Both the position numbers and the translations under genes were made by a program. From Sternotherus odoratus (Eukaryota; Chordata; Testudines; Kinosternidae), in contig JAVMKO010000006.1 in NCBI GenBank assembly GCA_032164245.1, positions 106,824,624 through 106,888,623 on the forward strand: a DNA stretch of 64,000 nt, written 5' to 3'. Below are positions 1-11,789 of the stretch, piece after piece; within the stretch, counting starts at the first letter, position 1; each line of letters starts with the position of its first letter. The notes under the pieces were generated by a model that worked only from the letters and a program-made list of their open reading frames with translations, made no database searches and was not told the origin of the DNA.

Positions 1-540
1 CTACACGTCACCGCCGCGCGTGTGTCAGTTACACGGCCAAGGAGTCCAGGTTATGAATACGACCGAGAGCCTCCTGTCGCTGGGGGGAGCGTGTCCCCCG
101 GCTGAGGACGGGACGGCTGGTAAAGTGCCGATGGACCAGCCTGAATCCGAGTCGCCAGTCAGGCCTGTGAGCACGAAGGGTCAAATTAACACCACGTTGA
201 GTGGCTGGTCTCCAGGTACCTCGTGCTGTGTCTGGAACATGGGAGCAGGGTCTCTCCCCAGCTCCCCTGGGAACAGCAGCTGCTGGCCACTGACACAACC
301 CAGCCGCCTCCTGCCCCCCAGCTCCAGCGCGGACAAACACAGGACAATTGGCCCATTTTTAAGAGAGAGTCGGGGCACCTGCAGGAGAGCAGGAAATACA
401 GGACTGTCCCTTTAAAACGGGACGCGGTCCCTCTCCCCATCACTTAACTTCACTTCTGAGCTCCGGGATCCAGAGCCGTCCGCCGAGCAGTGAGCGATTG
501 AACCCCCGAACCTCCCATTGTAACCAGATCTGGAAATCCC
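1..540. other. no recognisable gene
   Basis: No convincing exon, repeat or RNA gene is seen. The short open frames on both strands have no recognisable domain and no matching splice signals. The stretch ends where a 60-bp tandem array begins. Confidence 0.4.
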
Positions 541-1565
541 CCCCGCACCCCGGCTACGAGGGACCCACACGGTGTTCAGATACCCTCACGGGCCTTACGG
601 ACCCCGGCTACGAGGGACCCACACGGTGTTCAGATACCCTCACGGGCCTTACGGACCCCGCACCCCGGCTACGAGGGACCCACACGGTGTTCAGATACCC
701 TCACGGGCCTTACGGACCCCGGACCCCGGCTACGAGGGACCCACACGGTGTTCAGATACCCTCACGGGCCTTACGGACCCCGCACCCCGGCTACGAGGGA
801 CCCACACGGTGTTCAGATACCCTCAGGGCCTTACGGACCCCGCACCCCGGCTACGAGGGACCCACACGGTGTTCAGATACCCTCAGGGCCTTACGGACCC
901 CGCACCCCGGCTACGAGGGACCCACACGGTGTTCAGATACCCTCACGGGCCTTACGGACCCCGGACCCCGGCTACGAGGGACCCACACGGTGTTCAGATA
1001 CCCTCACGGGCCTTACGGACCCCGGACCCCGGCTACGAGGGACCCACACGGTGTTCAGATACCCTCACGGGCCTTACGGACCCCGGACCCCGGCTACGAG
1101 GGACCCACACGGTGTTCAGATACCCTCACGGGCCTTACGGACCCCAGACCCCGGCTACGAGGGACCCACACGGTGTTCAGATACCCTCACGGGCCTTACG
1201 GACCCCGCACCCCGGCTACGAGGGACCCACACGGTGTTCAGATACCCTCACGGGCCTTACGGACCCCAGACCCCGGCTACGAGGGACCCACACGGTGTTC
1301 AGATACCCTCACGGGCCTTACGGACCCCGGACCCCGGCTACGAGGGACCCACACGGTGTTCAGATACCCTCACGGGCCTTACGGACCCCGGACCCCGGCT
1401 ACGAGGGACCCACACGGTGTTCAGATACCCTCACGGGCCTTACGGACCCCAGACCCCGGCTACGAGGGACCCACACGGTGTTCAGATACCCTCACGGGCC
1501 TTACGGACCCCAGACCCCGGCTACGAGGGACCCACACGGTGTTCAGATACCCTCAGGGCCTTACC
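541..1565. repeat. 60-bp minisatellite, 17 copies
   Basis: Seventeen head-to-tail copies of a unit of about 60 bp carry the core ggctacgagggacccacacg. Copies differ by a few bases: the second lacks a short piece, and a few have one C missing near ctcagggcc. Because 60 is divisible by 3, all three plus-strand frames stay open for hundreds of codons. These frames are repeat artefacts, with no start context, splice site or known domain. Confidence 0.95.
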
Positions 1566-1679
1566 ATGAGCCTCTGACCTGGCAAATAGCCGATAAACGC
1601 GCAAGGGCAACACTTGATCTCATCAAGGGCAACAGAAAGGAGTCAAAGTCTCCCAAACAGGAGCGCGGAGGGAAGACCG

Positions 1680-1835
1680 ACAGACCCGGGATTGTTTAGT
1701 CCGGAGGAGACTGAGAGGGGATGTGATCACGGTTTTCAAGGACCTAAAAGCTTGTTACAAGGAAGATGGAGAAAAATGGTTCGTAACCTCTGAGGACAGG
1801 ACAAGAAGGAATGAGTTGAAATTGCATGGCAAGAA
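1680..1835 (+). mobile_element. CR1 LINE 3' fragment
   Basis: The text around gatcacggttttcaagga and cctctgaggacaggacaaga matches the 3' end of CR1 ORF2, recognised from the family and by comparison with the minus-strand copy at 41140-41830 in this window. It is short, 5'-truncated and has no intact frame. Confidence 0.7.
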
Positions 1836-1879
1836 TTCACCAGTGTGCTCATTCCAACACACTCATGCTCATTCCAACT

Positions 1880-2135
1880 CAGGAATACCTCATCCTCCCT
1901 GATTAGAGATAACGAGCTGGTTCAGCCTGATTGGACTAACCCTGTTATCTCTAACCTGGTTCTTGCCTACTTATTTATACCTGCCCCTGGATACTTCCGC
2001 TGCAGGCATCTGATGAAGTGGGTATTAGCCCATGAATGCTTCTGCTTCAATCCTTTAGTTAGTCCTTAAGGTGCCACAGGACTCTGTCACTTCTGCTATT
2101 CCAGACTAACATGGCTCCCTCTCTGATTCATTCCA
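1880..2135 (+). mobile_element. Penelope-like element 3' tail
   Basis: This segment carries the tail sequence (tatacctgcccctgg, then aagtgggtattagccca, then ttaaggtgccacaggactc, then cagactaacatggctccctc). The same tail follows the GIY-YIG coding part at 36140-37015 and occurs alone at 34250-34440. It is a 5'-truncated copy with no coding capacity. Confidence 0.75.
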
Positions 2136-2162
2136 ACACGCTATGCATCCTGGGATACCTAC

Positions 2163-2837
2163 TGTCACGGAGCGCCCGGGCGATGGTCTGGAACCGCTCC
2201 CTAGGAAGCCAGACCGGACTCCGGGTGAAGGGCCCCTTCTCCGTACACAGCCTGTGTCCCAGGCCAGGAGCTTCAGGGGTCCCCACTTCCACCTTCCTGG
2301 GTCTGACCTCGGAGCATTCAGCACCTTCTGCCCCTCCGTGTGCTTCCCCCAGCAAGCCCGCCTGGGCGGGGTCCTGGGGGAGCCCATGGGTTCTGCACTC
2401 CAAATCCACAGTCAGACGTGACTCTCAGCCAGCCAGTAAAACAGGTTTATTCGTCAACAGATATATGGTTTAACACCGAGCTTGTAGGCACCCAAACCCC
2501 TCAGCTGGATCCATTTTGGGGGCCCAAGGGAGGCCAGACCCTGCCTGGGCCTGCCTCCCTTCTGCCCACCCAGCTTCAGACTCCAAAACCTCTCTCCAGC
2601 CAGCTGCCGACTCCCAAACTGAAACTCGCTCTCTCCAGCCCCTTCTCCCCCCTGGCTCAGCCAGGTCAGGTGACCTCCCTCCCCCACTTGGGGTCAGATT
2701 ACCGCTTCAGGTATGGACACCTGCAGAGAGGGCGTTGCCTGCTTGCTTCCACTATCAGCCCCTGTTCCTTCACATAGACCCTTAAGAAATGCACAGGGGA
2801 AACCGAGGCACACACACAGTATTCCTACTCCGTCACA
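2163..2837 (-). mobile_element. solo LTR, gypsy-type family
   Basis: The ends are perfect 10-bp inverted repeats, tgtcacggag and ctccgtcaca, giving the TG...CA ends of an LTR. It is flanked by a 5-bp target-site duplication, cctac, at 2158-2162 and 2838-2842. A minus-strand AATAAA lies inside (plus-strand tttatt near 2447). It resembles the LTR next to a gypsy-type pol fragment at 50979-51420, so the same orientation is inferred. No internal region remains: a solo LTR left by recombination. Confidence 0.88.
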
Positions 2838-2842
2838 CCTAC

Positions 2843-3333
2843 CCAGCATGCAATTGGCCGACCCCGGTGCACTCAGAGCGCGGTGGATTCACCCCGTCCC
2901 GTTTGCAGCTTATTGACATCCGGGGAAAACGAGGGTGGTACAACCGCCTGGCAAGACCAACCGACTTTTCAGAGGAGCGCTGTCGGCAGGTGTCTTCCAG
3001 CCCGTTCTGGGCCGGTGGCGAACCAGCCCACGCTAAACCACACACTGAAGTTGTGGAGGGGGCACACAGGCAGGCTAGCCGACACCACCGACGAGACAAT
3101 GCAGACTGGAGTGCGGAGTGCGGAGTGCGGGGGCGGGCTGGGCCTTCGGGAAGGAAGCGGAGGTGCTGGGACGAGTCACGGGCGAACGGCGTTCGAAGGA
3201 GAAAAGAGCTTCAGTCTCTACTCGCAAAGGGCCGGATTCGGATCCCCGCTCCCCCTTGGGTCAGAGCCGCCCCACGTATCGCCCACCCTGCAAACCCCAG
3301 CAGGCCAGGAAAGAGAACCCGGCATTTCGAACG
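2843..3333. other. no recognisable gene between two LTRs
   Basis: This interval between two related LTRs is moderately GC-rich, with a short direct repeat (gtgcggagtgcggagtgcgg near 3110). It shows no exon with splice sites and no known domain. It could be leftover internal sequence or unrelated host DNA; neither can be shown here. Confidence 0.3.
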
Positions 3334-3725
3334 TGTCACGGAGTGTGGGGAGTCCGGTCCCTGCACCCCGCTTCCTGGGATTCACAGAGACTCTCCGGCA
3401 GCCAGTAGATTAGAAGGTTTATTGAGATGACAGGAACCATCCAACTCAGAGCTTCCCAGTCTAGACAGGACCCCTCCGTCAGGCCCTTCTGGGGGGCCGG
3501 GAGATGAGGCCCAGGGTTTTGGGGCTCCCGGCCTTGTTCCCCGTCTTCTTTCTCCCTAGCACCCCGACCAAAAGCCCAGCCAAAGTGTTTCCCTGCCTCC
3601 TTCCTGTCCCCTCCCCCCAAGCCTTTGTTAGAAACACACAGACATCCAGTGTCCCATCACCTGGCTGGGCTCAGGTTACATCCCAGCCTCACCTTTTCCC
3701 CTCACAGAACGGTTTAGGAAGGGTT
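3334..3725 (-). mobile_element. second LTR of the same family, probably truncated
   Basis: It starts tgtcacggagtgtggggagtc and shares the LTR order of the copies at 2163 and 50979 (ctgcaccccgcttcctg, cagccagtaga, then the reverse-complement poly(A) signal, then aggacccctccgtcaggc). A clear right-hand end was not found, so the end given is approximate. It lies about 50 bp beyond the stop codon of gene A, in the same orientation. Confidence 0.65.
3418..3423 (-). promoter_or_regulatory. candidate poly(A) signal for gene A, inside an LTR
   Basis: The minus strand reads AATAAA here, about 355 bp downstream of the gene A stop codon. It lies within the same-strand LTR at 3334-3725. No other AATAAA was seen between the stop and this site, so gene A may end its transcripts on a retroelement signal. 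This is inference from position. Confidence 0.45.
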
Positions 3726-3777
3726 TTCAATCAAGTCTCCAGACTCTGTCCCCCGGATAAATCCAGAGCCGGGAGGG

Positions 3778-6700
3778 TCAGCGGAGAATATTCAGCTGCA
3801 GACAGGAGCCCAGGTGTCTGTGCTGGGCGAAGAAGATGCTGGCGGCTCCCTGGCCCGGCTGTCTTTCTCCCTTCAGGTGTCTGAACTTTTCAAAGTCTTT
3901 CTGATGCTCCCTTCTAAACTGGTCCCGCTCCCGCGCCCGTTGGACGAAGGGTCCCGGGCCCCGGGGCTTGGCCAGGCCGTAGCTCAGCTGGAGGTATTGT
4001 TCCGGGCTGCACCTCATCAGCCTCACCTCCAGGCTGAGCGCCTCCAGCACCAGGTTCTTCAGGGAATTCTCTTCCTCAGTCCGGTGCCAGGCGAAGAAAT
4101 TCAGCGAGGGCAGGAAGTAGCTGGGCAGCTGTTTCTTCTCCAGGCTGAACTCCAGCATCTTCAACAGGGTCCCCAGGGCATCCCGCACCGTGGCCCAGTT
4201 CTCTGCCTCTGAGTTGAGGTCGGAAGCCCAGAACAGGACCATCTGCCAGGGAAGGAGCGAAACAGTTGGAAGAAGAAACATGCAGCTCTAACCACCAGAC
4301 CCCCGCTCCCCTTCTCAGAGCTGGGGAGAGAACCCAGGAGTCCTGGCTCCCAGCCCCTCCCTGCTCTAACCACCAGACCCCGCTCCCCTTCCCAGAGCTG
4401 GGGAGAGAACCCAGGAGTCCTGGCTCCCAGCCCCCTCCCTGCTCTAACCACCAGACCCTGCTCCCCTTCCCAGAGCTGGGGAAAGAACCCAGGAGTCCTG
4501 GCTCCCAGCCCCTCCCTGCTCTAACCACCAGACCCCGCTCCCCTTCCCAGAGCTGGGGAGAGAACCCAGGAGTCCTGGCTCCCAGCCCCTCCCTGCTCTA
4601 ACCACCAGACCCCGCTCCCCTTCCCAGAGCTGGGGAGAGAACCCAGGAGTCCTGGCTCCCAGCCCCTCCCTGCTCTAACCACCAGACCCTGCTCCCCTTC
4701 CCAGAGCTGGGGAGAGAATCCAGGAGTCCTGGCTCCCAGCCCCTCCCTGCTCTAACCACCAGACCCCGCTCCCCTTCCCAGAGCTGGGGAGAGAACCCAG
4801 GAGTCCTGGCTCCCAGCCCCTCCCTGCTCTAACCACCAGACCCCGCTCCCCTTCCCAGAGCTGGGGAGAGAACCCAGGAGTCCTGGCTCCCAGCCCCTCC
4901 CTGCTCTAACCACCAGACCCCGCTCCCCTTCCCAGAGCTGGGGAGAGAACCCAGGAGTCCTGGCTCCCAGCCCCTCCCTGCTCTAACCACTAAACCCCGC
5001 TCCCCTTCCCAGAGCTGGGGAGAGAATCCAGGAGTCCTGGCTCCCAGCCCCCCCTGCTCTAACCACTAGACCCCGCTCCCCTTCCAGGAGCTAGAATAAC
5101 ACCCAGCCCTCTCCGCTCTCCCTCCCCTGCTGCTCTACCCACTAGATCTTCCTCCCCTGGACCTGTGGATGCTCGTATCTCCCATTCCCCGCCCCCTCCC
5201 ACCCTGCCCCTCTGTCAGTCACCTTCAGGTGGTAGGAGGTCAGGACTTTGCCGTAGCGCGGCCCCCACTTCTCCATGTTGATTTGCTTCAGGAGCTGCAG
5301 CGCGTCCCGCCTCCACCCCCCATCGGCATCAATGTCCCTGAGGAGTCGGGTCTCAGCCAGGGCGTAGGTGAGCCTGGGATGGGGGGGGGGGGGAATGAGA
5401 CAGGGCTGAATTAGAGAACGGGGTCAGACAGACCCCCATCCCAAACCTGCACCGGGGTGTGTCCCTGCGCCCCCTGCTGGCGGGGATGGCCCCTGCTCTG
5501 TGCGTGTGTCCTTGACCCCCCCATGCTGGAGGGGACGAGCTCTCGTCTGGGTGAGTTTTTGTTGCTTTCTGTTAGAACAAATGCGATTTGCACGTTTACC
5601 TCCAGTACAGATTCTTGGCCACCAGATCGGTCCCGGTTCTGTAAATTTCCATGATGTTCCAGGTGGGTTTCATCCGCTCCGTGCCCTGCTCCCGGTCCCA
5701 CCAGTCGGAGAGCCACCGGAGATCCTGCCGCGGCCAATCCATGGACATGTCCACTTTATCCCGGATGGTGGGCACCAGGTCTATGGACACAGCTCGGCCG
5801 TCCACCTCCGCACTGAGCTGCACCGCAGAGCGTTCTGCAAAGTCGCTCAGTCTAACGTTGCCTTGGAGAGGGCAAGACAGAGGAGTGGGAGTCAAAAGCA
5901 AACAGCTGACATAGGTCAGAGCTTTGCAGATCTGAGACGATGGAAGAGCAGAGGTCAAGGGAATGAGGGCCAAGATCCCAGGACTCCTGGGTTCTATTTC
6001 TGAGTCTTCCTTTGAGTCCCTGGGACCTTGACTAACTTCATCTCCATGGGCACATGGTCAGTTAGTGGAAGAACTGAAGAGCGAAACCAGGAATCCTGAC
6101 TCCCCAGCCCCTAACTCCGGGAACTCCATTGACGAGAGATTGTGAAGGAAGAGTGAAAAATTGCTCAGAAAACAGCTTTACTGGTGCCCCTCGCTCCCGA
6201 CCCACAGCTCCCTGCTAGCCCAGCCCTGCCCCCCATCTCTGTTGGAGCCCCTCACTCCCGACCTGCAGCCCCTGCCAGCCCAGCCCTGCCCCACACAGCT
6301 CCGCCGGTGCTCCTCACTCCCGACCCGCAGCCCCCTTTTAAATTCATTTCTCCGCTTACAGAACATCTCATTGTATCTCTTTTACACTTACTAATTCCAG
6401 TAACTGGGTTTCTTCTCTCTAAAAACAGAGATGAGGCAAGAAAAGGTCTCGTTAAAATCTGTGAGACTCAGAGTCTTGTATAGACGGCTGATCACAAAGA
6501 TAAAACTGGACTAAAATGAGGAGATTCCTGCCGGGGTGCCTGGTAGTAACTCCCGCCATGGCCTGTAGGGTTGCCCAGGAAATACAGAGTTAAGGGAAAT
6601 GCCTGGACAGGCCTAATTCTGGCACTAGCCCCTGAGAATGACCCCTTCGTCCTGCCTGGATTACGTGTGGGGCAGGGATTAGCTGGAGCAGTGTGGGAGA

Positions 6701-8547
6701 GCTGGGATTGTGATATGAGGATCTCTGGGGATTAGTTGGAGGAGTGTCACTGGGTCTGTTTCTCAGGCTTGGATCAATTCGTGCATCACTAATGGATTAA
6801 CACGCAGAGAGACACTTACCCTCGGCCAGAACATTCTTGACAAATTCATGTAACTTTCTAGCTACCAGAAATGGATCGATGCCGCTACTCCAAAGATCCC
6901 TCTGCAAAGGGAGAAATAACATTTATTCTGATGCTTTAATCCACAATAAAAGGAAGCTGTGGGTCAGGAGTGAGGGGCACCGGCAGAGCTGGGGGGTGGG
7001 GGAATCCAGGGGCGGAGTAGCAGGGGCTGTGGGTCAGGAGTGAGGGGCACCGGCAGAGCTGGGGGGTGGGGGAATCCAGGGGCGGAGTAGCAGGGGCTGT
7101 GGGTCAGGAGTGAGGGGCACCGGCAGAGCTGGGGGGTGGGGGAATCCAGGGGCGGAGTAGCAGGGGCTGTGGGTCAGGAGTGAGGGGCACCGGCAGAGCT
7201 GGGGGTGGGTGAATCCGGGGGTGGAGTAGCAGGGGCTGTGGGTCAGGAGTGAGGGGCACCGGCAGAGCTGGGGGTGGGTGAATCCGGGGCGGAGTAGCGG
7301 GGGCTGTGGGTCGGGAGCGAGGGGCACCGGCAGAGCTGGGGGTGGGTGAATCCAGGGGTGGAGTAGCAGGGGCTGTGGGTCAGGAGTGAGGGGCACCGGC
7401 AGAGCTGGGGGTGGGTGAATCCGGGGCGGAGTAGCGGGGGCTGTGGGTCGGGAGCGAGGGGCACCGGCAGAGCTGGGGGTGGGTGAATCCGGGGCGGAGT
7501 AGCGGGGGCTGTGAGTCGGGAGTGAGGGGCACCGGCAGAGCTGGGGGTGGGTGAATCCAGGGGTGGGGTATCAGGGGCTGTGGGTCGGGAGCGAGGGGCA
7601 CCGGCAGAGCTGGGGGGTGGGTGAATCCAGGGGTGGAGTAGCGGGGGCTGTGGGTCGGGAGCGAGGGGCACCGGCAGAGCTGGGGGTGGGTGAATCCGGG
7701 GCGGAGTAGCAGGGGCTGTGGGTCAGGAGTGAGGGGCACCGGCAGAGCTGGGGGGTGGGTGAATCCAGGGGTGGAGTAGCGGGGGCTGTGGGTCAGGAGT
7801 GAGGGGCACCGGCAGAGCTGGGGGTGGGTGAATCCAGGGGTGGGGTATCAGGGGCTGTGGGTCGGGAGTGAGGGGCACCGGCAGAGCTGGGGGTGGGTGA
7901 ATCCAGGGGTGGAGTAGCGGGGGCTGTGGGTCGGGAGCGAGGGGCACCGGCAGAGCTGGGGGTGTGGACGACTGTAGGATACCTTCTGATACAATCTCAC
8001 TTACCCGTCTCCTGTTTATTTCTTTGATGTCTTCCTCGGTGAGGTCCAGGTCTAGAACCTTCCCATCCAAGACGTCTCGCAGCGTCACCTTGTTATAATC
8101 CACCACCAGCTTGTTCTCCCAGCGGTACACCGGCACCCCGACCTTCAGGCTCAGCCAGGAAGGCAGGAAATGCAGCTCTGTGCCTGGCGCGCTGTACAGG
8201 GCACCCAGCAGGATCAGGTGCGTCCTGTACTGGATGGGGGCCAGGAAGTCGTAGTCGCTGCGGCTGGACTCCGCCCGGACGTGGAGGTCCTGGGCTTGGC
8301 TGCCCACCAGGATGGCTTCCCCCGTGAACAGATGCACATTCCACTCGTGCACCCGCGCCAGGAGGCTGCTGGCCAGAGCTTGCACCAGCTGGCACTCCCG
8401 CTCCCTTCTCCGGTGTTCCCGTTGCTCGGGGTACACGTGGCACTGTAAGAACCAGTCGAGGAACTCCGGGGCGACTGTACGACACTCAGCCTGCTCCTCT
8501 TCCAGGTCCCCTGGCACTCCCGCCTCACTCGGGTACTTGCCCGCCAT
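3778..8547 (-). CDS. gene A: Mab-21 / cGAS-like nucleotidyltransferase (5 exons, 500 aa)
   Basis: Joined coding exons: 8005-8547, 6820-6901, 5600-5861, 5223-5373 and 3778-4242. All have GT-AG sites and consistent phases (0, 1, 2, 0), total 1503 nt. The start ATG at 8547 has G at -3 and +4. The nucleotidyltransferase lobe carries GS at residues 82-83, the acidic pair D98-Y-D100 and the third acid D236 in VSIDLVP. The C-lobe has the Mab-21 signature SYHLK (342-346) followed by LPSYFLPSLNFF. No signal peptide, membrane segment or cGAS zinc insert is seen. Members of this family make nucleotide second messengers (cGAS, cGLRs) or have lost activity. Product and ligand here are unknown. MAB21L3 or another Mab-21 branch is possible. 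The C-terminus after HLK differs wholly from gene B. Confidence 0.9.
4270..5090. repeat. tandem array of about 78 bp in intron 4 of gene A
   Basis: About ten copies of a unit reading ctaaccaccagacccc, then agctggggagagaaccc, then aggagtcctggctcccag. The same unit, in either orientation and in fewer copies, appears at 13920-14000, 14820-15000, 26150-26340, 37490-37710 and 43055-43215. It is therefore a dispersed family that expanded locally here. Confidence 0.9.
6170..6345. repeat. short repeat block in intron 2 of gene A
   Basis: About three units built on ggtgcccctcgctcccgac and cagccctgcc. This is the reverse complement of the unit that fills intron 1 (6955-7970). The two blocks flank exon 2 (6820-6901) in opposite orientations. 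Confidence 0.75.
6955..7970. repeat. about 70-bp minisatellite in intron 1 of gene A
   Basis: About fifteen copies of a unit of roughly 70 bp built on gtgaggggcaccggcagagc. The array runs to within about 40 bp of the exon 1 donor at 8004. The same seed occurs in intron 1 of gene B (16440-16640), intron 1 of gene C (about 32800-32890) and as a 60-bp array at 55535-56480. Confidence 0.92.
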
Positions 8548-8854
8548 CCCCACCGGGCACAGATGGCTCCTGGCAGGGCTGAGCCCTCCTCAGTCTCTGG
8601 GAAAACGCTTGCCGTTCATCTCTGCACTTCCTGGAGGATGCTTCCTCTCCTGGCTGAGCTGCACAGCGGTGTGTATGTGTGGACGGGGAGGGGGAGGTTG
8701 CCGGAGGAGTACGCTGGTTTTCTGTGCACAGGGACCTTTGGCATCTGACTTCCTGAAAACGCCGCGCCCATAATACAGTAATAGTGAAAGTGCCAGAATT
8801 TGGAGATAAAGTCCACTCGGACTCATCGTTTCTAGTCTGAACAGCGAAGGCTCC

Positions 8855-8935
8855 GTGTGGCACTTTAGAGACTAACACATTTATTTGGGCATTAGTTCTA
8901 AAACCCACTTCGGCCCATGCAGCCCCCTGCTCGTC
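8855..8935 (-). mobile_element. Penelope-like tail fragment, about 310 bp upstream of gene A
   Basis: The reverse complement reads as the PLE tail (aagtgggttttagaac, then gttagtctctaaagtgccac). It is a short fragment between the gene A start and unassigned upstream sequence. Confidence 0.55.
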
Positions 8936-10830
8936 TGACTTCCTGTATAAGCCAGTGCGTAGGATTGTGGTATGAGGGGCTGTGCCTTTAAGGGCTGAGC
9001 TCCCAGACTGGGATGCTTTGCTCGTATTGTGTTGAACAGTTAGCTGGAACCGCACTGAGGATATAGCAGAGCCCTTGTGAGGACTGAGTGCTCACTGACC
9101 ACCATCCGACACCAGGAGTGCACGAACGAAGAACAGACGCTGGGTGGAAGGATGGAGCAATTAACTGCCCCGCCAGAGTTCAAACTTGGTGGGAAACTGG
9201 AGGTGGTTTAAATAGCGCTTCCCTCTGTGGGCTCCAGCAAACAGGAAGACAATAGCGATTGTCGTGACAAGAGCTGGTCCGCAAGCAGCTGCTGTGTTTC
9301 AGTTCTCCCTGGCAGAGGGGTGAACGATGAAACTGTCTAGAAGTTTGAGGTATAGGGCACTCGTGTTTCATTCTGGTGAGGAGAGAGAGGTTTGTAATCC
9401 GAGGGGCGTTAGTGATGGGAATACAGCATTCAGGCCTCTTTGCCTGGGATAGACTTTGGGGGTTTGTTTGCTTGTCTGAATTTTGATCTGCTTCTGTCCT
9501 TATGAACATGTCTGAACAAAGAACAGAGACACAGGATGGGGCTGATAGCACAATGAGAAGAGATGAGTTAAGGGGGAGCTGGGCTGGGTGGGAATTTAAG
9601 AGACCAGCGAACACTTGAAGACACCTCGACTCCGATCTCAAGGCAAGGGCAAGCAACCAGTCGGGAGTGGGAGGCATAAGAAATGCTAAAAATCCAGAGA
9701 AAAGGGGCCCCTGGCCGAAACACAACCTCACTCCCTATCCCTCCTGTGGGGTACAAAAGTGGTGATACCGCAGCCCCCGGACTGACGACCTTCCAAAACG
9801 AAACATGGCCATAAATTGTAAGGGGTGGGACCGGGGAAGGCACTTGAGCCTGCTAAGAAAGGGGTGGGGGCAGGAAAAGCCGGACGGGTGCAGAGAGCCA
9901 TGGAGATGCTTGCTTGGTGACCCCGCTAAACCCCTGCCTGGACTCTGGCCTTCTGCTTTCTGTCTGCGGGACAAGACCCAGGGGAGGGGGGTACAAAGAT
10001 TCCTTGGAACGGTGAAATATACAGAGAAATTTGTGCCTACGCTAGCTGCTCGAACCAGCCACCGGAGCGCACTACAATGTAAAGATGTTCCAAGGGAGCC
10101 GGGATGCAAATCATAGTAAAGAGTCTGAGAAGGGGATGGAATTGAAGAGGTCCCAGGACAGTACATGCAGAACTAAGCTGTCCATGGACACCTCCCCGGA
10201 GATATTGGCGTACTCCTTTTGGGAGCTGCCACCTGATGTGCCTAGACTACCTCTGAGCCCGTTTTCCCTGCAGCTTGGGACTTCAGTACCCTGCCTTGTT
10301 TGAGTCAGACACGCTGGCCTGCTGCAAACGCAGATCCAAGTCTGAACCCCGTCCCCTACAAGCTGCAGGCTAAGCTGAAAACAGCTTAAGACGTGCTCCT
10401 GTCTCCGGCACTCAGATACCCAGCTCCCATGGTCCAAACTGGAGACCAGTAACTTGTGCATCACAGGTACTAACTAACAAAACCGGAGTGCCAATACACT
10501 CAAACGGAGCAGGAGGCTTTGGGCTTCAGGGGTGTAAAAGAATTTCACGTCTTTATTTATGGGAAGACCACGTAGCTAAAACTGACCTAAGCCACACATT
10601 GCCACTGGCAGGCCCTTCCCCTTCCCCCCAGAATACAGAGATTATATTTTCCGTCCCAAATGCATCCATTTTCAATTGCTTCCAAACCTGGGAGAGGCGG
10701 GCTGGCTGCAAAAACACTCGCTGGAGCACTGGACGCAAGTGCGGTGCAGCAAAGTTCAGAGCTAGATTTTGTACGTCACTCCGAATTTTAAAAAATCCCG
10801 TCCGGTCTCAGCCAAAATGCGGACTGTGAT
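8936..10830. other. no recognisable gene
   Basis: Unique-looking sequence with scattered short frames on both strands and no known domain or splice-bounded exon. Possible retroelement debris near the right edge leads into the integrase remnant at 11085. Confidence 0.35.
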
Positions 10831-11084
10831 TGCCAGAGCTACTGCCCGGGGTGAAACCCTGCGGAAATCAATCAAGGCTGTTAGTACAGGGCGGCTGGGA
10901 GAGCAGATTCCCAGCCCCTATTATCAATATAAGGGGAGCTCTCCACCCTAGATGGCAATTGTTTAAAGGCACAGGAGGGCGATCCCCAAAGCGTTACAGA
11001 AAACTACGTGACAAAGGATACATGAAGATCAGTTGGGGATTGAAAACCCTCAGAGAACGCCCAGAGCCCTTTTATGCCGGCCTC

Positions 11085-11570
11085 ACATGAACAGCGACGC
11101 TGAGGAAACTCTCCAGAGTTGCTGTATATGCCAAAAATACAGGCCAAGTCAAGCAAGACAGCCCACGTTGGTGGCACAGGAGAAAACGGACCCCCTGGAG
11201 CAAAGGAAGCCTAGATTTGTTTACACTGGCTGGAGAAAGCGGTGTACTTGTCCTAGACTAATTCTCACCTCCCCGAGATAACCTTATGAGAAGACACTAG
11301 GGCTGAACGGGTGATGGCGCATATCAAGTCTGGTTTTGCTAGCCATGGTCTACCTGAGACAGTAAATGTCTGACGGTGGTCGCAGTTCGGTGGCCGGGAG
11401 TTGAAGCAGTCTGCAGTGAAAGTTGGGTTTAGAATATAGCCACAAGTCCAACGTTTCTCATCTGACACTGTCACCCCGGATGGAGACATGCTACAGAAGA
11501 ATAGGCAACACCTCCAGATCCCAGGGAGGGAGGGAGATAAGGGCCATCAAAACAGCCGTCTTGCCTGAGG
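11085..11570 (+). pseudogene. gypsy-type LTR retrotransposon integrase remnant
   Basis: The plus strand encodes a zinc-finger-like part (SCCICQKYRPSQARQ) of the retroelement integrase type. About 60 codons further, in another frame, comes integrase-core-like text (AERVMAHIKSGFASHGLPET). The conserved segment after this is broken by a stop and frame changes. Integrase would insert retroelement DNA; this copy is dead. No LTRs of its own were identified. The 250 bp to the left may belong to the same element. Confidence 0.65.
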
Positions 11571-11789
11571 TGGTCTCAGACAGGCAACAAGCACAAGAGA
11601 ATGAATCTTTATACACAACCTGTACATACATCACCCAAAAACATTCATGAGCAGTGAGGCTCCAATTTTCAGATGATGCCTTATGACACTGTTTCATAGT
11701 ATAATAATATTGTGTATGATCCATTGATTCAACTGTCTTATGCATATTGATTTTTTCTATAATCCCAATTATATTTGTCTGTATTAACT

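Noticed and set aside
7034..7739. Minus-strand Pro-rich frames in gene A intron 1
   Set aside because: They lie inside an intron minisatellite. The 276-codon frame at 7723-8553 is real only down to the donor at 8004/8005.
8590..8826. Upstream minus-strand frame with a hydrophobic start (MSPSGLYLQILALSLLLYYG) as an extra membrane exon of gene A
   Set aside because: The matching region of gene B lacks the ATG and has an in-frame stop, and A lacks a donor where B has gtaagt. More likely 5' untranslated sequence.
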